DNA from: an uncultured Alloprevotella sp.
GTDB lineage: Bacteria; Bacteroidota; Bacteroidia; Bacteroidales; Bacteroidaceae
NCBI GenBank assembly: GCA_944322325.1
Contig: CALUOQ010000009.1
Coordinates: forward strand, 55,080 to 119,079
DNA length: 64,000 nt
Direction: 5' to 3'
Part shown: in pieces, positions 16,543 to 24,768 of the stretch
How positions within the stretch are numbered: position 1 is the first letter of the stretch
Layout of the letters: the number at the start of each line of letters is the position of its first letter
Translations under genes and position numbers: made by a program
Notes under the pieces: model-generated
Told to the model about the DNA's origin: nothing
Database searches by the model: none
Seen by the model: only the letters and a program-made list of their open reading frames with translations

Positions 16543-19104
16543 TTAGAGGAACCACTTGACGTAGCAGAAGTCTTGCCGGTGGGGCAGGAGGGGGTGTTTG
16601 GGGAACATGCGGTAGGCGAACTTGAAGGTGCCGGCGTAGTCGATGGACGTGCGGATCTGGAAGGTGTAGAGGTTGCCTTCGCGGCGTACGACGTTCATGG
16701 GGATGACTTCGTGGACGGACTCGGCGTCGTGGTCGGTGGCGATGACGACGAGCTCGAGGCCTATGGCGTCGTCGAGGCCGGCCTCGTCGACGACGTGGGT
16801 GACGGTGAACTCGGCTCCGCTCTCGAGGGTGGCGCTGGCGAGGTTTTCGCTGCGCTCGGAGCTGACGACGCGGATGGCGTCCCAGCGCTCGGCGACGAGC
16901 TCCTTCCAGGCGGCGAGGTCGCGGGCGCGCTGCGCGCCGTCGGCGGCGAGGAGGTGGTAGCGCTGTGCCTGGGGGGTGTAGAACTTGTCGTAGTAGTCGT
17001 CGAGCTGGCGCTTCATGGTGTAGTGGGGGGCTATCTGGGCGATGGAGTTCTTGATGGTGCGTACCCAGTTTTCGCTGTAGCCGCGGCGGTTGCGCGAGTA
17101 GTAGAGGGGTATGATTTCCTGCTCGAGCATGGAGTAGATGGTGGAGGCGTCGAGGCGGTCCTGGTATTCCTGGTTCTGGTAGGTGCGCTTCTCGGTGAGG
17201 GCCCATCCGGCGCCTTCGCGGTAGCCTTCGAGCCACCAGCCGTCGAGCACGGAGAAGTTGATGACGCCGTTCATGAGGGCTTTTTCGCCGGAGGTGCCTG
17301 AGGCTTCCATGGGGCGGGTGGGGGTGTTGAGCCAGATGTCCACGCCGGAGACGAGGCGGCGGGCGAGCTGCATGTCGTAGTTCTCGAGGAAGATGATCTT
17401 ACCGAGGAACTCGGGGCGCTGCGAGATTTCGAAGATGCGCTTGATGAGCCCTTGCCCGGCGCCGTCGGCGGGGTGGGCCTTGCCGGCGAAGAGGAACTGA
17501 ACGGGGTAGTCGGGGTTGTTGACGATTTTGGAGAGGCGCTCGAGGTCGGTGAAGAGCAGGTGGGCGCGCTTGTAGGTGGCGAAGCGGCGGGCGAAGCCTA
17601 TCATGAGGGCGTTGGGGTTGATCTTGTCGATGAGGGAGACGACGCGCGAGGGGTCGCCCTGGTTCTTGAGCCACGTTTCGCGGAAGCGGCCGCGTATGTA
17701 CTCGACGAGCTTGGCCTTGAGGCGTACGCGGGTGTTCCAGATTTCCTCGTCGGGGACGTCGTAGATGCGGTGCCAGATGGTTTCGTTGCTTTGGTCGGCG
17801 TCGAACGAGGTGTCGAAGTAGTTGTGGTAGAGCTGTTTCCACTCCTTGGCGCACCAGGTGGGGAAGTGTACGCCGTTGGTGACGTAGCCGACGTGGTTTT
17901 CCTGCGGGTAGTATCCGCGCCAGATGCCGGCGAACATTTGCTGGCTGACGGTGCCGTGGAGGCGGCTGACGCCGTTGACTTCCTGGCAGGTTTTGCAGAG
18001 GAAGGTGGACATGCAGAAGCGCTCGCCGTGGTCGTCGGGGTTGGTGCGGCCGAGGCCGATGAAGTCGTCCCACGAGATGCCGAGGCGGGCGGGGTAGCTG
18101 CCCATGTATTTGCCGAAGAGGGCTTCGTCGAAGTAGTCGTGGCCGGCGGGCACGGGGGTGTGGACGGTGTAGAGGGAGGAGGCGCGGACGAGCTCGAGGG
18201 CTTCGTCGAAGCTGTAGCCGCTCTCGACGTAGTCGACGAGGCGCTGCACGTTGCAGAGGGCGGCGTGGCCTTCGTTGCAGTGGTAGATGTCCTTGCTGAT
18301 GCCGAGTTTCTGGAGCATGAGCATGCCGCCGATGCCGAGGAGGTATTCCTGCTTGAGGCGGTTCTCCCAGTCGCCGCCGTAGAGGGTGTGGGTGATTTTG
18401 CGGTCGAACTCGGAGTTCATCTCGTTGTCGGTGTCGAGGAGGTAGAGCTTGACGCGGCCTACGTTGACCTGCCATACGTAGGCGTGGACTTGGTAGTTGG
18501 GGAAGGGCACGTCGACGATGACTTGGTTGCCCTCGGCGTCGAGGAGGCGCTCAATGGGGAGGGAGTCGAAGTCCTGGGGCTCGTAGTTGGCGATCTGCTG
18601 GCCGTCCATGGAGAGGGTCTGGCTGAAGTAGCCGTAGCGGTAGAGGAAGCCGACGCCGCAGAGGTCGACGTTGCTGTCGGAGGCTTCCTTGAGGTAGTCG
18701 CCGGCGAGGATGCCGAGGCCTCCGGAGTAGATTTTCAGGACGTGGTTGAGGCCGTACTCCATGCAGAAGTAGGCGACGGAGGGGCGGCTGCTGTCGGGCT
18801 TGACGTCGAGGTACTGGCGGAAGGCGGTGTAGACGGCGTCGAGGCGGGTCATGAAGCGCTCGTCCTTGGAGAGCTCGATGAAGCGGTCGTAGCTGAGGCG
18901 GTTGAGCAGCTCGACGGGGTTTTGGCCGACTTTGCGGAAGAGGTCCTTGTCGATGCTGCGGAAGAGGTCGAAGCCTTCGCTGTTCCATGCCCACCAGAGG
19001 TTGCGCGACATTTCCTCGAGCTTCTTGAGCGAGGAGGGGATGTGGGACTTGACGGTGATGACTCGCCAGTTGGGGTTGTTGGCGTTGTTTACTTTGACTT
19101 TCAT
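16543..19104 (-). CDS. glgP: Alpha-glucan (glycogen) phosphorylase, short form
   Basis: 853 residues with an N-terminal DUF3417-type region ([10 protein letters not shown]), then the GT35 fold. Substrate and cofactor motifs seen: [41 protein letters not shown], and the pyridoxal-phosphate lysine in [14 protein letters not shown]. It releases glucose-1-phosphate from glycogen. It follows the glycogen synthase gene by 49 bp, so synthesis and breakdown enzymes share one transcript. Strong strand bias in G produces very long spurious frames on the opposite strand. Confidence 0.95.
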   Translation of the reverse strand: MKVKVNNANNPNWRVITVKSHIPSSLKKLEEMSRNLWWAWNSEGFDLFRSIDKDLFRKVGQNPVELLNRLSYDRFIELSKDERFMTRLDAVYTAFRQYLDVKPDSSRPSVAYFCMEYGLNHVLKIYSGGLGILAGDYLKEASDSNVDLCGVGFLYRYGYFSQTLSMDGQQIANYEPQDFDSLPIERLLDAEGNQVIVDVPFPNYQVHAYVWQVNVGRVKLYLLDTDNEMNSEFDRKITHTLYGGDWENRLKQEYLLGIGGMLMLQKLGISKDIYHCNEGHAALCNVQRLVDYVESGYSFDEALELVRASSLYTVHTPVPAGHDYFDEALFGKYMGSYPARLGISWDDFIGLGRTNPDDHGERFCMSTFLCKTCQEVNGVSRLHGTVSQQMFAGIWRGYYPQENHVGYVTNGVHFPTWCAKEWKQLYHNYFDTSFDADQSNETIWHRIYDVPDEEIWNTRVRLKAKLVEYIRGRFRETWLKNQGDPSRVVSLIDKINPNALMIGFARRFATYKRAHLLFTDLERLSKIVNNPDYPVQFLFAGKAHPADGAGQGLIKRIFEISQRPEFLGKIIFLENYDMQLARRLVSGVDIWLNTPTRPMEASGTSGEKALMNGVINFSVLDGWWLEGYREGAGWALTEKRTYQNQEYQDRLDASTIYSMLEQEIIPLYYSRNRRGYSENWVRTIKNSIAQIAPHYTMKRQLDDYYDKFYTPQAQRYHLLAADGAQRARDLAAWKELVAERWDAIRVVSSERSENLASATLESGAEFTVTHVVDEAGLDDAIGLELVVIATDHDAESVHEVIPMNVVRREGNLYTFQIRTSIDYAGTFKFAYRMFPKHPLLPHRQDFCYVKWFL

Positions 19105-19153
19105 GTGGGGTTTTTGATTAGTTTGTATTTGCTTTTTTGTTTTGTCCTATGCC

Positions 19154-20821
19154 TCAGAAGAGGGTGGGCTCGGCGGGGCGTGCGTGTCTGAGGGCGAAGT
19201 CGTAGGCTTCGTAGTAGTAACGGATGAAGTGTTTCCACTGGGCGCGCTCGGCCAGGGCTGCGGCGCGGCGGCGCATGGCGGTGAGCTCGGCAGCGGGGGC
19301 TGCGGCTATCTGGCGCACGCTTTGGCAGATGGCCTCAACGACGTCGAAGTAGTTGAGGTCGGTGCGGTGGATGACTTCGACGCCGTCGGCGAGTCCGGCG
19401 GCGTGTCCGAGGGTGGTGTCGACCCACTGGCCAAAGCCGGAAAGGTCGGTGGTGACACAGGGTATCTTGAACGCGGCGGCCTCGAGAGGGGTGTAGCCCC
19501 AAGGCTCGTAGTACGAGGGGTAGACGCAGAGGTCGCTGGCGATGAGCAGGTCGTAGTAGGGCAGGTTGAAGATGCCGTCGCGCCCGTCGAGGTAGCAGGG
19601 GACGAGGAGGACCTTAACACGGCTGGCGGGGGCGTTGACGAGCCCTTTTTGCCGCATGAGGCTGAGGATGCGGTCCTCATCCATGTTGTAGAGCCAGTGG
19701 GTGATGTTGGGGCTGTCGAGGGGGGCACCGGCGCTTTGGCCGGAGGCAAGGCGTGTCTGGAGGTCGGCACGGGGCTCCTTGAGCCAGCAGGGCACCTCAA
19801 TGAGAGCCAGGACAGGGCGCTCGGCGGGCTGCTGGCTGAGGCGGCTGAGGGCTTCGAGGTAGACGTCGAACCCCTTGCAACGGAAGTCGTTGCGTCCGCT
19901 GGTGGCGACAATGAGGGTGTCGTCGGGCAGACGGGTGCCCATGAGGGCGTCGGCTACCTGGAGGATGCGGGCACGGCCGGCCTTGCGCTTGCGAGTGAAG
20001 GCGGCGCCACGGGGCACGAAGTCGGGCTCGAAACCGTTGGGGAGCACGACGTCGGGGGCCTTGTCGAGCAGCTGGGCGCACTCGCGGGCGGTGAAGTCGC
20101 TGACGGTGGTGAAGCAGTCGGCACGGTGGGCGGACTGTTTCTCGATGCTGTGTTTGGCCTGCATGTTGAGCTCGGCGGCCATCTGGTCGCCATGGTAGCC
20201 GTCGAAGTACTCATAGAGCAGCTTGTTGTTGCCGGCTATGGAGCGGCCTATGCTGGTGGCGTGGGTGGTGAAAAGGGTGGCCACGCGGGGCAGGTTGTGC
20301 TTGAGAAAGAGCATGCCGAGGCCGGACATCCACTCGTGGGCCTGGTAGACGATGCGAGCCGTGGGGGGCAGGCACTGGCGGCAGATGCACTCGGCGAGCT
20401 GCCCGGCGGCGTAGGAGAACATGGAGGCTTCGTCGTAGTCGCCGTAACCATGGAGCGAGTCTACCTGAAAGTATTCCCAAGCGCGGGCGTAGATCTCGTT
20501 TTTCTGTGCGAAGTAGGGCTTGAAGTCGACAAGCAGCGCCACGGGCCGGCCGGGTATGTCCCAGCGGCCGATGCGTACGCCGATGCCTGCGGCTGCGGCA
20601 GATTTTTTCCAGTGAGTAAGGAGTTTGGGGTCTTCCTCGAAAAGGGAGGCGTCGCCGGCAGTTTGTCCCAGGTCGGGCCCGATGAAGCAGATCTGGTCGG
20701 GAAATGCTTCTTGCAGTGTCTTGGCTCGGGAGGAGAGCACGGTGTAGATGCCTCCGACCTTGTTGCAAACCTCCCAACTTGTCTCGAAGATGAAATCGGG
20801 GATTAACGTTTTTTCAGCCAT
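19154..20821 (-). CDS. Glycogen synthase, GT3-like (eukaryote-type)
   Basis: 555 residues beginning MAEKTLIPDFIFETSWEVCN and continuing KVGGIYTVLSSRA, the N-terminal signature of GT3 synthases, not the ADP-glucose GlgA (GT5) start. Other support: HEWMSGLGML, TTHATSIGR, LPNGFE, ATSGRNDFRCKGFDVYLEAL, and the nucleotide-sugar end YPSYYEPWGYTPLEAAAF with two conserved glutamates. GT3 enzymes normally use UDP-glucose. No ADP-glucose pyrophosphorylase gene is nearby, which fits. First gene of the operon with glgP. Confidence 0.9.
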   Translation of the reverse strand: MAEKTLIPDFIFETSWEVCNKVGGIYTVLSSRAKTLQEAFPDQICFIGPDLGQTAGDASLFEEDPKLLTHWKKSAAAAGIGVRIGRWDIPGRPVALLVDFKPYFAQKNEIYARAWEYFQVDSLHGYGDYDEASMFSYAAGQLAECICRQCLPPTARIVYQAHEWMSGLGMLFLKHNLPRVATLFTTHATSIGRSIAGNNKLLYEYFDGYHGDQMAAELNMQAKHSIEKQSAHRADCFTTVSDFTARECAQLLDKAPDVVLPNGFEPDFVPRGAAFTRKRKAGRARILQVADALMGTRLPDDTLIVATSGRNDFRCKGFDVYLEALSRLSQQPAERPVLALIEVPCWLKEPRADLQTRLASGQSAGAPLDSPNITHWLYNMDEDRILSLMRQKGLVNAPASRVKVLLVPCYLDGRDGIFNLPYYDLLIASDLCVYPSYYEPWGYTPLEAAAFKIPCVTTDLSGFGQWVDTTLGHAAGLADGVEVIHRTDLNYFDVVEAICQSVRQIAAAPAAELTAMRRRAAALAERAQWKHFIRYYYEAYDFALRHARPAEPTLF

Positions 20822-20840
20822 TGCTTTTCATTTAACGGGG

Positions 20841-20848
20841 CAAAGTTA
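20841..20848 (-). promoter_or_regulatory. -7 box for the glycogen operon
   Basis: Minus-strand TAACTTTG, exact match, 19 bp before the glycogen synthase start codon. Confidence 0.65.
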
Positions 20849-20925
20849 GCTTTTTTCCACCAATTAATCCGGATTTTCGGTTATCTTCCGCGCGAGAACC
20901 GGGGGCAAAGCACGGGGGCATGAGC

Positions 20926-20964
20926 AAAAAAACTGTCTGCCGGCGTGCTCGGGCCGGCAGACAG
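20926..20964 (-). terminator. Terminator of glucokinase gene
   Basis: CTGTCTGCCGGC (20933-20944) pairs with GCCGGCAGACAG (20953-20964). On the minus strand it is followed by seven T. Confidence 0.85.
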
Positions 20965-20974
20965 GGAAAGGGAA

Positions 20975-21943
20975 TCAGGCGTCCCAACCAAGGGCGCTGG
21001 CGCCGAGCACGGCGGCTTCGCTGCCGTTGAGACTCGAGATGAGCAGCTTGGCTTTGCCCTTGAAAATGTTGAGGATGTTTTCGTCGTAGGCCTTGCGCAA
21101 GGGCTCCATCAGGTAGTTGCCGGCCTTGGTGAGTCCGCCGAAAAAGACGAAGGCTTCGGGCGTGTTGAAAGCGGCAAAGTTGGCGCAGGCCTCGCCGAGG
21201 ATGCGGCCCGTGAAGTCGAATATCTGCTTGGCCAGCTCGTCGCCGGCTTCGGCAGCCTGGAACACGTTGTAGGACGTAATGGTGGCGGGGTCGAGGTCGC
21301 GCAAGAGGCTGGGCATGGGGCTGTTGGCCAGAAACTCGCGGGCGGTGCGGGCTACACCGGTGGCGGAGCAGTAGGTCTCAAGACAGCCTTTGCGGCCGCA
21401 ACCGCAGGGCCGGGCTTTCTCGCTGCGGTCGACGATGACGTGGCCCAGTTCGCCGGCGAAACCGTCGCTGCCGTAGACGACGTTGCCGTCGACGACAATG
21501 CCGCTGCCCACACCGGTGCCGAGGGTTATCATGATGAAGTTCTTCATGCCGCGGGCCACGCCGTAGGTCATTTCGCCCATGGCGGCGGCGTTGGCGTCGT
21601 TGGTCACTTTCACAGGGATGCCAAGGGCTTCCTCGAAGAGCTGGGTGATGGGTACGATGCCTTCCCAAACGAGGTTGGCGGCATACTCGATGTTGCCGGT
21701 GTAGTAGTTGCCGTTGGGAGCGCCGATGCCCATACCCTTGATTTTGTCAATGCCGCCGACAACGTCGATAGCGGGCTGGAGGGCATCGACCGAAGCCTTG
21801 ACGTAGTCGTGGATGTCGGGGTAGGCTTTCGTTTCGATGGCCGTCTGCATCTTGATGGTACCACGCTGGTCGACGATGCCGAATACGGAGTTTGTACCGC
21901 CCATGTCGAGACCGATGACGTAGGGTTTTTCTACTGTTTCCAT
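20975..21943 (-). CDS. ROK-family glucokinase
   Basis: 322 residues. The ATP-binding phosphate-1 motif is GLDMGGTNSVFG; the sugar-binding region contains ANLVWEG and KVTNDANAAAMGE; catalysis region ITLGTGVGSGIV; and the ROK zinc motif is CGCGRKGCLETYC, with GELGHVIV before it. ROK kinases of this type phosphorylate glucose at C6, feeding glycolysis and the glycogen pool made by the adjacent operon. Other hexoses are possible. It is a single-gene unit with its own promoter and terminator. Confidence 0.9.
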   Translation of the reverse strand: METVEKPYVIGLDMGGTNSVFGIVDQRGTIKMQTAIETKAYPDIHDYVKASVDALQPAIDVVGGIDKIKGMGIGAPNGNYYTGNIEYAANLVWEGIVPITQLFEEALGIPVKVTNDANAAAMGEMTYGVARGMKNFIMITLGTGVGSGIVVDGNVVYGSDGFAGELGHVIVDRSEKARPCGCGRKGCLETYCSATGVARTAREFLANSPMPSLLRDLDPATITSYNVFQAAEAGDELAKQIFDFTGRILGEACANFAAFNTPEAFVFFGGLTKAGNYLMEPLRKAYDENILNIFKGKAKLLISSLNGSEAAVLGASALGWDA

Positions 21944-21992
21944 AGGGATGATGTTTTTTATGGGTTGTTTAATTCATGGTTTCGGTGATGGA

Positions 21993-22000
21993 CAAAGGTA
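21993..22000 (-). promoter_or_regulatory. -7 box for glucokinase gene
   Basis: Minus-strand TACCTTTG, exact match, about 50 bp before the start codon. Confidence 0.65.
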
Positions 22001-22102
22001 GCCTTTTTCTATGAAAAGGGGCACGACAGCGGCAAAAACTTTCGGCGCGGAGGCTGAAAATGGTGTTTGCCGCATTGGTCAGGCGGTTCGGGCGCAAAAG
22101 AA

Positions 22103-23377
22103 TCAGTCGTACCGCCCTTTCCAAAGCTGGCGCAGATGCTGGGCGAGACCGTCCTCGTGGCGGTTGGGCTGAGGCTTCCAGAAACGGCTGGCCGTAAGCT
22201 CGTCGGGCAAATACTGCTGGTCGACGAAGTGGCCCTTGAAGTCATGCGCATACTTGTAATCGGCGCCATAACCAAGGTCCGCCATAAGCTGCGTGGGGGC
22301 ATTGCGCAGATGGAGGGGGACGGGCAGGTTGCCTGTCTGGCGGACGGTGGAGAGGGCTTCGCCGATGGCTTTGTAAGCCGAATTGCTCTTGGGGCTGGCG
22401 GCGAGGTAGACGGTGGCTTCGGCCAGGGGGATGCGTCCCTCGGGCCAACCAATTTTGGCGACGGCGTCGAAGGCGGCATTGGCCATGAGCAGGGCGTTGG
22501 GGTTGGCCAGCCCGACGTCCTCGGCGGCCGCGATAAGGAGACGGCGGGCAATGAACTTGGGGTCCTCGCCGCCCTCTATCATGCGGGCCAACCAGTAGAG
22601 CGCGGCGTCGGGGTCGCTGCCGCGTATGCTTTTGATGTAGGCCGAAATGATGTCATAGTGTTGCTCGCCTTCCTTGTCGTAGGCCAGCGGATTTTGCTGG
22701 AGCAGGCGCTCGACGAGACTGTCGGTGATGTGCACCTCGGCGTCAGGCGGGAAGGCATTGGCCACGAGGTCGAGCGTATTGAGGAGTTTGCGGGCGTCGC
22801 CGCCGCTGTAGCGCAGCAGGGCGGTGTCCTCGTCGACGGTGATGCGGCGCTGGCTGAGTTCCACATCCTCATGCAGGGCCCGGTCGATAAGCCGCAACAA
22901 GTCTTCCTTGCGCAGGCTTTCGAGCACGTAAACCTGGCAACGCGACAGGAGGGGGCGTATGACCTCGAACGAAGGGTTCTCGGTCGTGGCACCAATGAGG
23001 GTCAATACGCCGGTTTCGACGGCTGCCAGCAGGGAGTCCTGCTGCGACTTGCTGAAACGGTGGATTTCGTCAATGAACAGGATGGGAGCGGCCGACTGGA
23101 AAAAGCGGTTGCTGCGTGCACGCTCAATAACCTCGCGGACGTCCTTGACACCGCAGCTTACGGCGCTGAGGGTGTAGAAGGGGATTTTGAGCTGGTTGGC
23201 GATGATTTGGGCCAGCGTGGTTTTCCCCACTCCGGGTGGTCCCCAGAGAATGAAGGAGGCTATGTGACCGGACTCAATCATGCCCCGTAGGACGCCTTGC
23301 GGCCCTACGAGGTGCTCCTGCCCTATGTATTCGTCGAGCGTCTTGGGACGCATACGCTCGGCCAGCGGTTTTGTCAT
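22103..23377 (-). CDS. rarA: Replication-associated recombination protein A (AAA+ ATPase)
   Basis: 424 residues. N-terminal MTKPLAERMRPKTLDEYIGQ is the RarA/MgsA/WRNIP1 opening. Walker A is GPPGVGKTTLAQ, Walker B ILFIDEIHRF, sensor 1 GATTENPSFEV, followed by the arginine-finger region SRCQVYVLE and the C-terminal tetramerisation region with PEGRIPLAEATVYLA. RarA acts at stalled replication forks. It is monocistronic as far as can be seen; no consensus -7 box was found upstream. Confidence 0.95.
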   Translation of the reverse strand: MTKPLAERMRPKTLDEYIGQEHLVGPQGVLRGMIESGHIASFILWGPPGVGKTTLAQIIANQLKIPFYTLSAVSCGVKDVREVIERARSNRFFQSAAPILFIDEIHRFSKSQQDSLLAAVETGVLTLIGATTENPSFEVIRPLLSRCQVYVLESLRKEDLLRLIDRALHEDVELSQRRITVDEDTALLRYSGGDARKLLNTLDLVANAFPPDAEVHITDSLVERLLQQNPLAYDKEGEQHYDIISAYIKSIRGSDPDAALYWLARMIEGGEDPKFIARRLLIAAAEDVGLANPNALLMANAAFDAVAKIGWPEGRIPLAEATVYLAASPKSNSAYKAIGEALSTVRQTGNLPVPLHLRNAPTQLMADLGYGADYKYAHDFKGHFVDQQYLPDELTASRFWKPQPNRHEDGLAQHLRQLWKGRYD

Positions 23378-23457
23378 TGACAGTGGTGATTTTTCGGATG
23401 GGGAATGCAGATGAAGAAACTACCCGGCCCGGCGGACGAAGCCCGGACCTTATCGAA

Positions 23458-23516
23458 ACGAAGGCAGTCCCAGGAATTTCTGTCGTAGTCTTAGAAAATC
23501 CTGGGACTGCCCTTGT
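23458..23516. repeat. 21-bp-periodic intergenic element, copy 2 (59 bp)
   Basis: Edge ACGAAG, then 21-bp units from 23464 and 23485, then the 11-bp end ACTGCCCTTGT. It is one unit shorter than the 80-bp copies. The outer arms GGCAGTCCCAGG (23463-23474) and CCTGGGACTGCC (23500-23511) pair perfectly. It lies downstream of the second ompH gene and upstream of rarA. Confidence 0.75.
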
Positions 23517-23579
23517 TTTTCCGAGTGCTGCCCTCGTTCCGACCAACCGCCCGGAAGCGGCTGCGGTGGGCGGCAGTGC

Positions 23580-24131
23580 TTACTTGTTGGTCGACGTGGC
23601 TGCCGAGGGAGTCGACGTGGCGCTAAGGCCGAGCTTGGACTTGACCTTGGCCGTGACGTTTTCGCAGAGGCTCTCGTTGATAAACGTACCACCGGTGGAC
23701 TGGGCTGTCTGCAAATCCATGATGTAGACAAAGCCTTCTGCTTTGGCAATACTGTTGACAGCGTCGACAATCTTGGCAATGATGGGCTGCATCTTTTCCT
23801 GCTGGGCTTTTTGGAAAGCCTCCTGGTTGTCCTGCTGTGCCTGCTGGAAGCGAGCCATCAGGTCGTTAATCTCCTGCTCCTTACGGGCACGCATGTTGTC
23901 GGGCAGGGAGTCGGCACTGGCCAGATAGGCGTCGCGCTTGCTGACGATCTCGTCCTGCATGTTCTTCAGGTCGTTCTCGTACTTTTTGCCCAAGTCCTCA
24001 AGCTCTTTCTGGGCGGTGGTGAACTCCGGCATGGACTGCATCACGTCTGCATAGTCGAAGAATGCGAATTTCTGGGCGCAGAGGCTCATGGGTGCCAGCA
24101 TAAGGACCAGCAAAAGAATCTTCTTGATCAT
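23580..24131 (-). CDS. Skp/OmpH-family periplasmic chaperone (second copy)
   Basis: 183 residues. The signal peptide MIKKILLLVLMLAPMSLCAQ precedes KFAFFDYADVMQSMPE, the OmpH start, and a long coiled-coil (about 40-125) rich in Lys, Glu and Gln. Then comes the small beta region GFVYIMDLQTAQ and a Ser/Thr/Ala tail. Skp holds unfolded outer-membrane proteins in the periplasm before BamA. It follows a paralogue and bamA, and has its own -7 box just inside the intergenic gap. Confidence 0.9.
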   Translation of the reverse strand: MIKKILLLVLMLAPMSLCAQKFAFFDYADVMQSMPEFTTAQKELEDLGKKYENDLKNMQDEIVSKRDAYLASADSLPDNMRARKEQEINDLMARFQQAQQDNQEAFQKAQQEKMQPIIAKIVDAVNSIAKAEGFVYIMDLQTAQSTGGTFINESLCENVTAKVKSKLGLSATSTPSAATSTNK

Positions 24132-24189
24132 AATCTGTTTGGTTATATTTGTTATTTCTTATACGCTGTTCGGGCGGAATATCGCCGCG

Positions 24190-24197
24190 CAAAGATA
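24190..24197 (-). promoter_or_regulatory. -7 box between the two ompH genes
   Basis: Minus-strand TATCTTTG, exact match, located just after the stop of the first ompH and 58 bp before the second. It would allow the second copy to be expressed separately. Confidence 0.55.
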
Positions 24198-24204
24198 CGC
24201 ATTT

Positions 24205-24720
24205 TTAGTTAGAATAGCCCAACTTAGCCAGTACTTCATTGCTGATGTCGGCCGTAGGCGAAGCGAAAACGATGCCGGTGTCCGAGGCCCGGTCGAGAAT
24301 CAGGCTGTAACCCTTGCTCTGCGCGATGGACTTGACGGCGTTGTAGATTTCGTCCTGAATGGGCTGAATGAGACTGGTGCGCTTTTTGAAGAGCTCGCCT
24401 TCCGGGGCAAAATACTTCTTCTTCAGTTCTGCGGCTTCCTTCTCTTTGTCCACGATAGCTTGTTCGCGCTCCTTTTTCTGGGCTTCGGAGAGGAACACCA
24501 TCTCGTTCTGGTAGTTTTTGTAGAGCGTCTGAGCTTCGTTATCGAGCGCTTCGACTTCGGCCTGCCACTTCTTGGACACTTGGTTAAGCTGTTCGTTGGC
24601 CCGTTCGTAAGCGGGGATGTTACTCAGGATATACTCCATGTCGACCAAGGCGAACTTCTGAGCCTGAAGGCCGGCTACGCTGCCGACGCACAGCAGCATG
24701 AGAATAAATAGTTTTTTCAT
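24205..24720 (-). CDS. Skp/OmpH-family periplasmic chaperone (first copy)
   Basis: 171 residues with signal peptide MKKLFILMLLCVGSVAGLQAQ and mature start KFALVDMEYILSNIPAYERA. The central region is a charged coiled-coil, followed by the closing beta segment YSLILDRASDTGIVFASP. It starts 48 bp after bamA on the same strand, so it is probably read with bamA. The two copies differ widely in sequence, so the duplication is old. Confidence 0.9.
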   Translation of the reverse strand: MKKLFILMLLCVGSVAGLQAQKFALVDMEYILSNIPAYERANEQLNQVSKKWQAEVEALDNEAQTLYKNYQNEMVFLSEAQKKEREQAIVDKEKEAAELKKKYFAPEGELFKKRTSLIQPIQDEIYNAVKSIAQSKGYSLILDRASDTGIVFASPTADISNEVLAKLGYSN

Positions 24721-24768
24721 AACGGCTCTTGGTTTTATGTTCGTTTTGCGGAAAATGCGGATGGAGAT

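Noticed and set aside
17452-20806. Very long open frames (579 and 554 codons) on the plus strand across glgP and glycogen synthase
   Set aside because: They are antisense to two well-supported enzymes, are made of low-complexity Val/Ala/Glu/Gly translations, and arise from strong third-position G+C bias. No domain can be seen in them.
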